DNA of 64,000 nt. Origin: Diphasiastrum complanatum. Lineage: Eukaryota; Streptophyta; Lycopodiopsida; Lycopodiales; Lycopodiaceae. Under the pieces are notes generated by a model that was not told the origin of the DNA, ran no database searches, and was given only the letters and a program-made list of their open reading frames with translations. The stretch spans positions 15,934,711-15,998,710 of the forward strand of contig CM055097.1 of assembly GCA_029204225.1 (NCBI GenBank), given 5' to 3'. The position numbers and the translations under genes were made by a program. Positions 32,310 through 46,700 of this stretch are shown here, piece after piece (the stretch's first letter is position 1; the number at the start of each line of letters is the position of its first letter).

Positions 32310-34460
32310 TCTCTCAATCCCCCAATTTCAAATTCTTTCACTCTCATTTCCATTCATATTGTTCTTCTCTTGAAAAATGAGCACACCTCACTCTAAACAA
32401 TGAGAATGCAAGATGAGACTTCATAAATGTCCTACATGCAAAGTGAGTCTACCCCCTCCCAAAAAGTGCGCAAGTTTTTTCCCGCGCCTTTTTTTTTGGA
32501 ATTTTTTTTTTTTTGCGTAATTGTGCCACACCCATGGCCTAGAAACTTGCCATGTGTGGCAAGTTGGCAACCAAAAATTTCACTCTCTATAATATAGCCA
32601 TACATGGCAAAATTCTAAGGTTTTGCATAACAACCATGTGTGCCAATGCCACACTCAATAAATTCTAACAATTTATTTTTGATAGATGATGGCGTGGCAT
32701 TGCCACATGTGGCTTAGCAATGATCAAAAGTCTATTGGTAAGGTGGACCTCCAGCACTATTTATTATTATAGTGTGGAAATGCCATGTGCCATTGCATGT
32801 GACCATTGTCACACAAGACCACATGAATTTACGAGTCATCCTTTGTTGTTTGCGTGACTATGAGTGCAAAAGAAAACACCTCAAGATCCTACTTATAAGA
32901 CCCACACAAAGGAATAATAGTGAGACAAAACCACGCAACCAATGAGAAGCTATTGATCAATCTCCAACAACATTGCCCCCAAGTCACATGATAGGATGCA
33001 CGTGTAGAGAGAGAAAACTGGCAATGAAAAAGGAATGGGAGTAGGACGAGTTTTCCTATGAGTATATAGGCCTCGCTTTCTCTATGCATGCCCCCATGCA
33101 AGCTTATAGTATTCCCATACATCTGGTTCATTATTGTTGATATTCTACACCATCCCAATAACTCTCAACCTCATGGCCTATAATGTCAAGATGAGATATA
33201 GCTTTCCCACATCTTCAAGAGAATCATCTTCTAGGATGGTAATGGAATTTTGAAATCTCCATAACCTAATAAGAGCATAATCACAAATGCTCGCATAGAA
33301 ACACTATATGAAAGAGCTTGTTATATAGCATATAGGTCTATAGCCTCATTCGCATCATCCTTATTCTTTAGCCACCAAATTAACCTTTCACTGGCGACAA
33401 TTGATTGACCCAATGTCCAAGCCTACCACAAGTTGAATACTAAAAATTGAAATGAAAAAAACAAAAAAACACAGCATGTTACTAGTGATATTACTGCTGA
33501 ACAACGGCAAGTGAATACGAGTTTAAGTATGACACGATAAACAGGGGACAAAGAAATGCATTAAATCATGAGAATAAAGGCTTCTAGTGTGTACTCAGAA
33601 TTATCGAGAAAATGGAATTCAAGAATGCATCTTCAGAAGAGCAACAAAAAGCACATCATTTCACTAGATTGCTTCACATGGAAAGCACAGACACAATCAG
33701 AGCAATTACATGCTCTTTCCCAGACTACATTTTGTTGTCATCTATGGTGGGCGTAAAAGTTAAGCATGGAGTATGATATTCTCCTTTTTCCATGCTAATC
33801 CTTTGATGTTTAATGTTAAACCAGTCATACTTGAAAGTTTCTATGATCATTGATTTTCAGGCGAAATTAATTCACAATGTTGTCAAAAAATTTTATAATA
33901 GTCAGGTTTGAGAATGTGAGTGTGTATACATATACCATAGACTACACATGTATGTGATAATTTATTTGTTAATTTGCTTACCTAAATTTACATCTCTATT
34001 GAGAGGCACGTGGCATGTGGCACCAACTCAACTAGAAAGATATAAAAAATCAAACCAATCCATATATCCAAAAGGTAAATCTTCAGCCTGTATATGCTTT
34101 GTACTGGCTGTAAACAGAACAAAAAAAAATTCAACATTAGTTGATGTTCAAAGCTTATGGAATCACCAGAAGCCTTCAGAAAAGCAACTGTCATTGATTT
34201 CTATGAAAAAATCATAATGAATCGTACACTCTTACAGCATCAGAGCATTGACATGTAATGTCCAAAACCTGTGAAAGACATTCAAGAATCTTGGCAAAAA
34301 TACACATATCACAATTTAACAGCACCAAATCAGGAGTCTCGAAAGGCTAAGAAAAGTATCATTACAGCATCTTCGTTATGGATAAATGTTTAAATTATCA
34401 ACCCACAAAAAATTACCAGATGAGATTGTTACGCATGCTTGGTACAATCCATTCTCATAA
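31501..34460. other. AT-rich intergenic DNA without a recognised gene
   Basis: Only short frames occur. It holds the (CT)n run at 32255 and T-runs near 32490-32515. The last part (about 34200-34460) should include the 3' UTR of the minus-strand Expp1-like gene; its poly(A) site could not be fixed. Confidence 0.5.
32255..32306. repeat. (CT)n microsatellite
   Basis: About 25 CT units in an uninterrupted run. Confidence 0.95.
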
Positions 34461-34772
34461 TCAGAAAAAGTTGTTGTATTGGCTCGTAAGAGATCCCTTG
34501 AGATTACTATAAAGATTATAGAGTGAGTACTGGTGGAGACTATTGATCTGATACCAAGAATTCATCACTTCATCATGCTGGTCTGTGCCAGAGAATGTCA
34601 CTTGAATGCTTAGACTGCAATCCACCTTCCCCCCATTGGTTTTGCAACTAGAAGTACGTATTGCACAGTCCTGCTTCTTTAGACAGACAAAGGATGTTTT
34701 GCCTTCACAAGACTTGCACCCATCATCTTTCCACAGCATATTGATTAACCTTCCTTTGTCAAAATTCAGAAC
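34461..34772 (-). other. Expp1-like exon 3 (C-terminal half)
   Basis: 312 bases, 103 codons plus stop TGA at 34463-34461. Intron 2 (34850-34773) is only 78 bases. Six of the eight conserved cysteines lie here. Confidence 0.9.
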
Positions 34773-37700
34773 CTGCAAAGAAGGAAATCATAACGCTAAC
34801 TTCCACAATTTCAAATAAGCAAAACACAAATGGACATCAGAAATATTTACCAGTGAGAAACTAGTCACAATGTATGTGTTATCTGCAACAAAATGTGGCG
34901 GAGACTTGGCTGCAAATTTGCTCCCTGCAAATGCTACCATAAATCCTCCTGCTTCTGCCTGCGATAAGAAATGCAATTTGTGCTCAGGTTTAGATATAAA
35001 CCAAAATCCATAAACGCAGTACACCATACATCAATGTTCACCAGCTGTACTAACTTACATTAACAACCACAGTGCAGCTGTTGCAAGCAGTGCAAAAACA
35101 TGAAACAGAAGATAACATATTCTACATTGATCAAAGTTAACCATGGCCCCAATTACATATTATTCCGTATATCTTGATGTTGCACTATGCACTTATTCCT
35201 TTACATATGACAGTGTTCAAAGAAAGATCACCAGAGCTTTCCATTCCCCAATTGTTGCTGCCATAGAAATTGGATGATTGACTAGGATACAAACAGAATG
35301 TAATTGTGGACCCAAAATTTGAAATTTAAAACATTCTGGGAAGAAAAATCACAAACAAAACCAGTAAAGGGCATAACTATTAGACAGAAATAAAGCTCAC
35401 CAGAAAATGCTAAACAGATTGATGAATTTAGGAACATGAGAACGAAAAGTCAAAGAAAGTTTGAAGCAAAGAAAATCACAAGAACATAGCGAACTTGGGA
35501 TGGGCATCACCTAACCAGATGTCCCCACTCCCTCACAAATATATATGCTATCCAATCCTCGCAACTTGCTACACTGGCCAACACTTTTGCAGTTGTCCAT
35601 TGACCCTCGTCGCAAAAAACACATCCCAAAAATAATCCCAAATCAAATTACTGGTAGCCGCAACAAAAAAATCAGCTACCTTTATAAGACTTTCTATGAG
35701 CTTTTCACCTGTCAATACACTGATTGTCATAAAATCGTGACGTATGTTTGCAATTGTGGAACAGTATACCATTCGAGAATTTTTGATATTTCGGAATGGA
35801 AAGGTTTGTGTACCTACTGATGATGAGCTCAAACGCAAGATTTTGTTTGCATGTCATGACATACCCTATGCAGGACATCCCGGTATACACAGAACTCTTG
35901 ACTTGGTCAGAAGAGAGTTTTATTGGCCAAAACTCAAGCCATATGTCGAGTCATATGTGATTAAATTCAAGCCCTGTCAACTGGCTAAGGCTGAACGCCT
36001 TAAGGTTGGTGGTTTGTTGCATCCAATGGATATCCCTGATAAGAGATGGGAAAGCATATTAATGGATTTTGTAGTAATTCTATTTGGCAGGTTAACCAAG
36101 TTAGCTGCGTCATACCAGTTAAGTCAACTATTAAGGCTTCTGATTTAGCTTAGATCTTTGTTGAAAGATTATTTCGGTTGTATGGACTGTCGAGTGACAT
36201 TGTTAGTGATAGAGAACCTAAGTTCACTGGTCACTTCTAGTCAGCAGTATTCCATAAACTGGAAGCTTCCCTTCGTTTTAGTTCTTCTGATCATCCTGAA
36301 TCAGATGGCCAGATGGAAAGGAGTAATCAAACTATGGAAGATATGTTGAGGACATATGTTTCTCACAGGCAATCTCATTGGGAAGATTACCTTCCTCCGA
36401 TTGAGTTTGCATACAATAGTAGAAAGCATTCTGCTACAGGTTACAGTCCTTTTATGCTTATGTACGGTTTTCAACCTAGACCTCCTGTTAATGTGGAGAC
36501 GAAATATATTTAAGATCCAGAAGGTTGCAGATTTCCTGCATGATATGCAAGAAATGTTGCAAGTGGCTAAGGATAGTATCCGGAGATAGAGCTAAGCATT
36601 ATGCCTATCTTAAGAGATCTCCCAGAGATTTTAAAGTTGATGATTGGGTATTTCTTAGAATACCGAAAGATTCTAAGACGTTATGTACCGGAAAGCATTA
36701 TAAACTGTCTACCAGATATTGTGGACCGCTCAGGACTGTACAAAGAATCGGTTCTTTAGCTTATGAACTAGATCTTCAAGGCAAATCTATTGCACATCCA
36801 GCATTTCATGTGAGCCGATTAAAATTAAGTTTACATGAAGGTGATACAGTTGGATTTGATGAGGATCTATCCCACCTAGAAGGTTTATCGCTTAGTGTAC
36901 CTTTGGAACCTAAGGAAGTGCTCAAAACCATAGATAAACAATCGAGGAATGGTTCTATCTCTGAGTGCTTAATTCAATGGAAAGGTCGGACTGAGGATGA
37001 TGATTCGTGGGAGAGAGTTGATAGCATAAAAGAGAATTTCCCTAAGTTCCGCTTCTGAGGACAGGAGCAATTCAAGGGGGGGTAAATGTTGCGTCCACGT
37101 CCAGGATATAGGATTCGGCATAATCCTAGACTTATTGGTTACGGTACTCCAGTGCTCGAGTTTATTGGTTACGCCACGTTATTCCGGACAAGGCCAATAA
37201 GGTAATTCATACACACTAATTGGAGTTAGTACATGATTTAGGACACTCAATGCATGTATAGAGTATCCATAGCAATGGAATTTCTCAATTGGGGAGTTTA
37301 GGCCTTGCGTGACTACATGCATAGGAAGGTCTTGGGTCTATTTATTCCTTGGAAACTTGCCCTACTCCATCATTGTTGTGGTGATTCATTGCCAGGTCCT
37401 CTCACTCCACTCTTGCTTCCTATTCCTTGGCTCGGGGGTGAAGCTTTTGGAAATTGATCGGTTACTTCTACTTGGTTGGGTGGTTTACTCCACAGTGTGT
37501 TCTCTTGTGTTTGGACTTCCAAGCAGGATCTTGAGGAGCTTTCCCTTACAATTTCCCTCGAATTGCACACTAGACGTCCAGGCAAGTCTCCTTGCCAAAG
37601 CCCTACATAGCATCACCTCCTTGTCATCCCCCTCCAAACGCTGCACCCAAGCCCCTCCCACTGGGAGTAATTAGGACATCTCATTGCGACACATTTGCAA

Positions 37701-40700
37701 CCTAACTGACCACATCTCCCGCTACCCGATGAGTCACTACCAATTCCATGCAAAATCCACCATCATAAGTTCTACGTCTCACCAAGCTATTAATCATGAT
37801 GATATCTTATGAGGCCCCAATCCTCACATCATCACAATTAATATATTGGCTGAGTTGAGAACCCCGACCGATTACAAGATTGACTCCATAGTTAGATATA
37901 ACGAACTATGGTTAGTTAAGTATGATTAGTTAAGGGCATGACATACTTCCCCATTTAAACAAGTTATATCCTCAAAACCTAAAGTTAGGGAAGTTGGCTA
38001 TTCCCCTTGTTCCTTTTGAAATGCGAGTGGTCCTTACATCAAAAAAGATACTTGGTAACAATACATTTATATAATCAATAAATTCACAAAAAATGACTCT
38101 TCCAGCAGGTCCAATTGATCTCCAGAATCCGGATGGTCCTTATCATGTAAGCTTACATGAAAAATGGGATGTACTTGATTTCCTTTCGAGAGTTCTAATT
38201 GGTCAATGGTAAGCCAAAGATCCAATCATGAGCTCATAAGTTGTAATGCTCATTAGTTTGGAAATCCTTCGGGATTCTCAAATACACCCAATCTCCATCG
38301 AGAGCCAACTATCTCTAATCAAAGACAAAAAAGAAAAGGAACAAAGATATTTCCAAGAACCATCATCTTCATATATCATCCTCACCTAACGATCAAGTAT
38401 TAATTTGTGATTCATCAATCACAATGATTAGGATTTGAATCGTGATTTATCAATTATAACTCATTGAGTTGTTAATCCATACTTGATAACATGAGGATGA
38501 ACAAGAGCATGTTCAAAATGTGAACAATACTACTCTCACAAGACGTATGAGCCACTCTTAAGTCCTTTCCATGTTAGCTGCATCAAATTGAATAACCTTT
38601 AAATTTCAATCTAGGCTACATCTAGATAACATCACTCGTAAACTCCAATCTAGAATAACTTAAGATTTCCCAAAAGTTCATCACATGAAGTTTTGACTTT
38701 TGGTCCATGCTAAACTCCAACTCCATCCAAGTTTTCTAGATAATTCTCTAGCAGTTCAACTTATTTCCAATCGGAAAATAATTCAAACCCAGAGTTCCTA
38801 TGTATCCTATGTACATAACCATCCAAGTCCCCAAAATGAATCACTTTGATTGTGAATTAAATACAATACATATAACTAACAGTAATAGTGAATAATCTCA
38901 CATTATAGTTGTTAGGATCTAGTCATGGATCCAACATATTCTGACAAGACCGGTAGCTCGAGAGGTCCTAGGACCAATTTGAGACGATCGATGACTCACC
39001 ATCAAAGGAACCTGAGGCCAGTCGTGTCTAGGTGTGTTGCAATCGCAACCCAATGTACTTGCACGTGACGTGCTACGTGGCGAGTTCAATACAGGCTAGA
39101 AATGACATACAACTGACCAAGTTAACCCGTAATTTGGCAGGCAATGACTATCAACTACAGGATGTTGCTGACCAGCGGCGAGTTCAAACTACGCCAAACT
39201 GCTCCACATCTGGGTTGACTTTAAGAAGTTATTTCGAACCCAATTTATTCCACCAACTGTGCATGACTTGTGTGGTCTACCTCGGTCACATTGTGACGAC
39301 AAAGGAGATAGTTGTAGATTAAACCAACGTGGTTATAATATTGAGTTGGCCTTGGCCAACTAATATTCATCAGCTACGCTCTTTTTTGCGCTTTTGCGTA
39401 TTTTATCACAGATTCGTCGAACAATTTTCAGGCACTAAAGGAAGTGGTGGCCACTGCACCTAAGGACTCCAAAAGCCATTTCATTTAGAGGCCGATGCAA
39501 GTGACATCACAATAGGGGCAGTCCTCAGCTAGGAGGGGAGGTCAATAGCTTTTGAAATAAAATCCTAACTCCCACTCAGCAAAGGTACTTGACACATGAG
39601 AAGGAACTGATGCAATTATACATTCATTCAAGGTGTGGCGACACTATTTACATGGTGCCAAATTTTATGTTTATATAGACCATCATACTGCTTTTGCAAT
39701 CAGCCAAAATCAAAGGGTCGCCAGCAAGCACAGTGAGCCGAGCTGATGTAGGAATTTCATAACTTGGCAGTACCCTGACACATAGGGAAGTGAGTAGGCT
39801 AACATGTGTCATTCATACATTTGACCTAGTCGCATGTCTCAATTGGAGTGTCTGGTTCCTCTCAAGGTTATTAGTTACAAAATGGCCTTGATATAGAATT
39901 AAATCGAGGTGTAACCAACAATCTCGAACACCGAAGGGCAAGTCTAGAATATTAGAACTATTCCAAATCTTTAGCTGAATATGGCCATAACATTCTTCTT
40001 CCCTTAAACAGGTTCTGTCCTCAAGGAAAAATCTGGGATACTGTTTCTCAACTTTTAACTTCTACCCAAGAATCATTATCCTCAATCTGATTTCTTTATT
40101 TGAGCAAATACTCAAAGATATAGAACTTATCCAATTGTTTGTCTCTACACTGGAGTATCAATTCAAAATCAAAAAATACACTAACCTATAAATCTTCCAA
40201 ATGGGTTGATCTTCTCCAAATAATAGATATCATTGTCATGTAATCACAATTACACGAACCATTGGGTGAATCAACTCTTTATTTCAGAAATCGAGTCCTA
40301 AAGCTAAAGAAATTCCATTTTAATTATAGTCTAAAATCTGTTCACAATTTCTTGTAGATAATAGTGCTTCTTGGTATGTATATTCTTAGAATATCCAAAT
40401 ATTCTAAGCACAACAATTCAGTCAACCAAAATCTCTAGGAGATCCATTAAGTTTCAAACATCCGTAACTCATTCCAAAGCACTGCGGTTACTCTAACGAG
40501 TTAGTTAGATTCTTATGATTCGTCAATCATAATTCTTTGGAATCCCAAACCATTTTATTGATAAATTTCAATGATTAATAAATCATGCGTCTTATAACCA
40601 ATATAAATATAAACAAACAACCTATGGTGAATTCTCTTCACATTGTTCGTTCCACCAATTAACTTTCCACATGAGTAACTCAGTCACTCAAGTTAATTCC

Positions 40701-43700
40701 AATGATTCAGAAATCTCAAATATCCAGGTGTAGATCCTAATTGTACCAGTACAAGACCACATTTAGATCACTTTTTAGTTAACAAATAAATCTTTCATAA
40801 CAATATATGTTAACTCTGCAAGTAACTGTCAAACAAAGTACTGATCATATGTAAATGTTCACCGACTAGGTTAAGTGCACCAAATAACCCTAGTAACTAG
40901 GAATACATAGTAGATCCATACAAGATTAATCGTGCACATATGAGAACAATCTCACTATGACCCAGTACATACACATATGCCCTTATCTAGCAGATTCCTC
41001 CAAAATCTGCATATGTTGCTCTCATATCTCACTAAGAATCTTGTAACCCGACTACTAAAGAGTTCTATTCCTCATGAGTAAATAACATATCTGGGAAATC
41101 TCTGAGACTGGGATCACCCTCTCTCATGAGTTTTCCAACCCAACTAACATCTTACCACAAAATTTCTTCCACTCAATCAACGCCTCCCTAATCCTAGTAC
41201 TCCAACTAAGATTAGGTTGACTCAATACAAATATTCCATGGTTAAACTTACTCCTATTCCCAACAAACTGGGATTGGTAACTTTTGATCTATCACTGTAC
41301 TACTTATAAGGATTTCCAATTTCCAACCCCTTCTAGTTCCAAATTGTTCCACACAATTCCTAGAGAATCTGTTATTTGGAAATTTCCAATTCTGTATCTT
41401 ACTCTAGATTTGTCTAAAAATGCTTTCAGATAATCATATTTCTATACTTCAACTGGTTTCCATCCAAAAATTGTGCAACTGATAGATCCTATAATAGAAT
41501 TTACTCATCACTCCACCCCTCCTAAAGAAATTTCCCAATTTCTTATAAAAGTTAATTGGAGAGATGACATAGCAAAATATCTAGAAAGTCAATAATAAGT
41601 GTCTTCCCTAAAGGGATTCACTCAATTATATTCAGAACTTCTCTTTCGAACACGAGTGACAGTAATCATCATCCATCTATCATCTATCTATGCATAAGAG
41701 ACAACCTGGATTTTAAAAAATTGAAAACACAAAAGGTCCAAGCCTTAAACACACAACTAGTAATTCACATGATGATAACAGTCCTTCAAAAAAGAACTTC
41801 ACTTTGAAAGGATCATATGAAATTAGTCTAAGAAATTTCTAACGAAGTAAGGGTTCTAAAAAGGCGAGAAATATTTTTAAGGGTTTCCCGATTTTGTAAA
41901 TTATGAGATACCCTCATTGGGATCCGGATTAAACCTCAAAATTTCACAAAATACCCATAAAATTGAAACAATTGCTTTCTTTTTCCCATATCACGAATAG
42001 GTACTAAAATATGCCATTGATCATCAGATTTTTACAATCATTGAATTTTCTTTCCAAAATTACTGATGTCCCATACCACCAGCTCTTCCTTCCAGAAATT
42101 TTTTATCCTCCTTATCCTATATTCTAGAGATCCAAATAATCAATTTGGAATCCCTATACCATGTATAGGCACATATCTGACACAACCAAAACACTAGAGA
42201 ATCCATAATTTTATTCCTGATGTATAACAAATATCCATATATGGAACTGTGATTTAACAAGAAGGACCAGTCATAGTTTACTATCACATTACGAATCCAT
42301 TCTGGTTAGTAACAGGATTTCCAAATCCCTCTAGTCTGAGAGTTTCAACTCTAGGAATAAGGTTCCATCAAGTACTAACGGAACAAATGTGATTTATGTA
42401 TCAATTCACCCTTCTCATATCACATTTCGCACTCAAAATTATGGTCATACTCATGGTCAGAAAAGATATCTTTCAAGAATTCAACTAAATGAATTCTTTT
42501 ATGGAATTACATCCACAACTAGTACTATGCAATTTTCTACAGGGATTTCCAAAACCCAAATTACATAATACAAACACATTTACCATCTCTGATGTCCATT
42601 TCTTCCTTCCTTAGAATTTTTCAGTTCCCTGAAAATTTCACCTCGTTCAGGTCTAAGGAATTCTCATAGACATATAGTAAATCAATTTCCCTTCATATTC
42701 ACCTGGCTTTAGCATTAATTCATTAATGTCTGTCAATCAAGTTGTACTAAAATATGAAATGAAATGAAACAGAAATCCCCAATATTGGATTTCGGTTCTC
42801 TAATTTTGTATGCAACAAAAAAGTTGTTTGTTGAATAAAGAGTTTCATTCATTTGCCGGTTATTTCATATTGTGTTACAAATTAATATCACATTCAATGA
42901 ATATTGTGCTAGACACTTTCACTCGTTTAATTCTAATGATTAATTCAATTAGAAATAAAACCACAAAAACAATTGAGAAGGAAAACCAAAATACCTTTTA
43001 ACCAATATTTTGGGAGCAATACCCATCACAAAGGTTTAAAACGTTGATAACCGAGCACCAAGAGACCGAAATTTCTATAACAGAGTGCTAGTAACTTGAA
43101 CTTTCCAAGTCGATTTAGGGAAATTCCTAAAAAATTCCCTTTCCTCCGAATCAACTTAAAGTTACTAAATGTTAATAAGTTTACTGACCCTTGGTCATCC
43201 GGCACGTAATCCCAATAGAACATCAAACGCTCATGCATCCATAAAGCATAGAATTAATGAACCGTGGGCGGTTCACCACGGTTTTGAGAACCGTACGGTT
43301 CTCAAATTTTTTTGGCCAAAACCGTGGTGAACCGTGTAGTTATTAATTAATTAATTAATTTTTTATTTTTTTTTAGTTCACTTTTTATCATACATTAATT
43401 AATTAATTAATTTAATTATTTATGATGAACCATACCACGGTTCATGAACCGTGGTACGGTTCACCCCATGGTTCTCAGACCCCACGGTTCTGAGAACCGT
43501 GGGTACTATGCCATAAAGTAACCAATTGATGTAAACCTAAGGGGGATGCAACAAAGGGCAAAACAACATGCAAAAAACATAAAGACTCTTCAAGGTCATG
43601 CAAACCCTAAAGAGCGTTCCAGTCAAATGGTAACGATATCATGCCTTACATGCTTTCATGCCTCCAGCAGAATATGCTACCACAGTCACATTTTGTAATC

Positions 43701-46700
43701 GAGATAACAGGCTGTTTGATCCACAAGTGACGTAGCAGGATAGCTATTCATTCCTCAAATTGAAAAGCAGGTGGATATCCATAATCCAGAACCCGTTTTC
43801 CTGCCATTCTTGCAAAGAATGAAGAGGACATCTTGTCCACCCACAGATTCGCACAGGGATTCAATTGAACCAACAGCAAATTTGCAAAAAACCTCTCACA
43901 CTCCGACTGCACTCACTATGGCCTCCAAACAACACAAAGAAAAAAAATGGGGAAAAAAAAGCTTCAAAAAGTTGTTTTGCTTGCAAATCTCCACATACTC
44001 ACTTTTGCCCTCTTCTATGTGCTACAATCACCTTCCACACATCATGGTCTTCACATAGAGTGTTCAGACAACCTATTTGCCCTCTTATTGCTCTCTCCAG
44101 TGTCCACATTGCACAATCTCAAGAAACTCCAAAACAAATGCACCCAAACAGGACTGTTAAAAAAAATTTATCAACAGCGTTCCATGGTTCTAGAACGCTA
44201 GGCCCCGGAACGTTGTTCCAATGAATCTTAGCTTTGAACTTTGTGTCAACGCACCATATCCGCCCATCCACAGGGTCACAACCGACCCACTCCCATGCAC
44301 TGGAGCTATCGACATAGTCATGCCTAGTTGAGCCTCCTACAATAACTGGCGTCCCATACCACCAGCAATAACACTCGGCTCTCCCTAGCACACATCTCCT
44401 AGCCTGGAGATACATCTTGGCTCATGCACGTGCTCTCCATCCACCAACTCCCGGGTAGACTGAGTGAATGGAAAGAGGGAAACCCCACCACTATATAGGC
44501 ATAGCATGGTGAGTCCCCATCAAGCACGGTCCTGCCGGCGACACGTGACCACCTAGGATGGTGACACATGGCACCCAAACATGTCGATAACGCCAGACCT
44601 GCGTCATGCCCCTTGCGAGGCCGTCACTGAAGGGCGTACCGTTATGGTACATAATATCCCCCCCCCCCTCATAAAAACTTCCTTCTATGGGAAGAAACCA
44701 GGGAATCTAAGTCTTAAATCATCCTCCCTCTCCCAGGTGTCCTCATCATCTGACTTACCTTTCCAACGAATCAAATGTTCAGAAATCAAACGATTTCTCA
44801 ATTGATGACGTCGGGTATCCATGATCCTTTCCGGTTCATGGGGTACAAAAGCAGTCAAATCCTCCAATAGCACTAGATCATCTGGTGGAATCAAGTCATC
44901 TTTTCCACAAAGTCGTTCCTTTAAATGACTAACATGGAATACAGGATGAACCTTAGTTCCAACAAGGAGTTCTAGTCTATACGCAACCCTACCAATCTTG
45001 TTAGAGTCTTACTGTAAATCAAAATGTCGTCCAATAATACCACGAGAAACTTCCCTTGATATGGACGAAGGATATCGTTCATCATCTGTTGGAAGGTTGT
45101 CGGGGCATTAGTTAGACCAAAGGGTAAAACTAAAAATTCGTAATGGCCATACCTAGAATGAAAACCAGTTTTGGAAACATCCCCCTCGTGAATTCTAATT
45201 TGATGGTCCCTCGACCTAAGGTCCGATTTGGTGAAATATTTAGCACCATTCAATCGGTCCATTAAGTCGTCCATCCGAGGTAAGGGATAACGGTTCTTTA
45301 TAGTCATTTTATTAAGCTTTTTGTAATGACACAAAGACGAATACCACAGTCTTTCTTGCCGGTTAACAAAACAGGAGCTCCCCAAGGGGATTTATTGGGT
45401 CTAATATGACCCTTACGTAATAACTCCTTAAGTTGACTAGCAACTTCATCTTCTTCCTTCGGGCTCATACTGTAGGGAAAAAGCGATACATGAGAGCTGT
45501 CGAGAAGAAGATCTATGTAATGGTCTACTCCCCTAGAGGGGGGAAGACCCTCAGGCAACTGCTCAGGGAATATATCATTATATTCCTCCCTAAGTCTCTT
45601 ACAGATTTTGCCCTCATGCAAAGATTCTAGATTAACAATAGGGAAAGACGAAACATCAACATTGAAATTATGAGTACTAAAAGCATCCATGTACGATTCA
45701 TCTTTCAGATAACATAAATAAACCAGAGAAAGGTTTCAAAGAAAAGAGGTGAACAAAAAGAACAACCAGTTTATAAAACTAGTTCCAAAATCCAGAAGAA
45801 GCTTCATCTTTTCAAGAATAAACTTGAACAAGATTTAATAAAACTAAACAGCCACATTCCAATAAAAGGAATTCTAAACCGCAAAAGCTATAATAGGAAC
45901 GTGTGCACCTCATAAAGGAAATCGGCTGCTCTGATACCAAATGCTACAACTCCCTAAGATCTCCGACTGCCTTGAAGGTTCCGCACACCCCATACCAGTG
46001 ACAACGCACCGTATCCGCCCATCCATAGGGTCACAACCGACCCACCCCCATGCATTGGAGCTATCGACATAGTCATGCCTAGTTGAGCCTCCTACGATAA
46101 TTGGCGTCTCATACCACCAGCCATCACACTCGGCTCTCCCTAGCACACATCTCTTGGCTTGAAGATACATCCTGGCTCATGCACGTGCTCTCCATCCACC
46201 AACTCCCAAGTAGACTGAGTGAATGGAAAGAGGGAAACCCCACCACTATATAGGCATAGCATGGTGAGTCCCCATCAAGCACAATCCTGCCGGTGACACG
46301 TCACCACCTAAGATGGTGACACGTGGCACCCAAACATGTCGATAATGCCAGATCTGCGTCATGCCCCTTGTGAGGCTGTCACTGAAGGGCATACCGTTAT
46401 GGTACATAACACCAACCTCCAAGCCATTAAAGACCATGGCACACTTCATCCACCAAATGGGTACATACAATTCATAAAAAAGACTTTCAACTAGCTGTAA
46501 ATAGTACATATTCACATGAGTGACTTGCAAGCTTCATGCAAGATCTAAATGACATCCAATTTTATTGATACCTTTCATAGAACCCACGGTTCTCAAAACT
46601 GTGGGTCCTGGGAACCGTGGTGGGAACTGTACCACGGTTCATGAACCATGGTACGGTTCCTGTTTCACAAATTGAACCAGATTTCACAGATTTTTTTTGG

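Larger units (their letters stand above)
44245..46411 (-). mobile_element. Internally deleted chromovirus with two LTRs
   Basis: Minus-strand element with 5' LTR (46411-45942), primer site, RT piece, chromodomain piece, purine tract and 3' LTR (44656-44245, its far end not matched). Protease, gag, RNase H and most of integrase are missing. It lies in the same orientation as the host gene in intron 1. Confidence 0.8.

Noticed and set aside
37309-37674. 121-codon plus-strand frame
   Set aside because: Lies mostly inside the chromovirus LTR (37087-37550).
43771-44224. Three overlapping plus-strand frames of 84-119 codons in intron 1
   Set aside because: No domain, overlapping in all frames, and low-complexity lysine-rich parts; judged chance.
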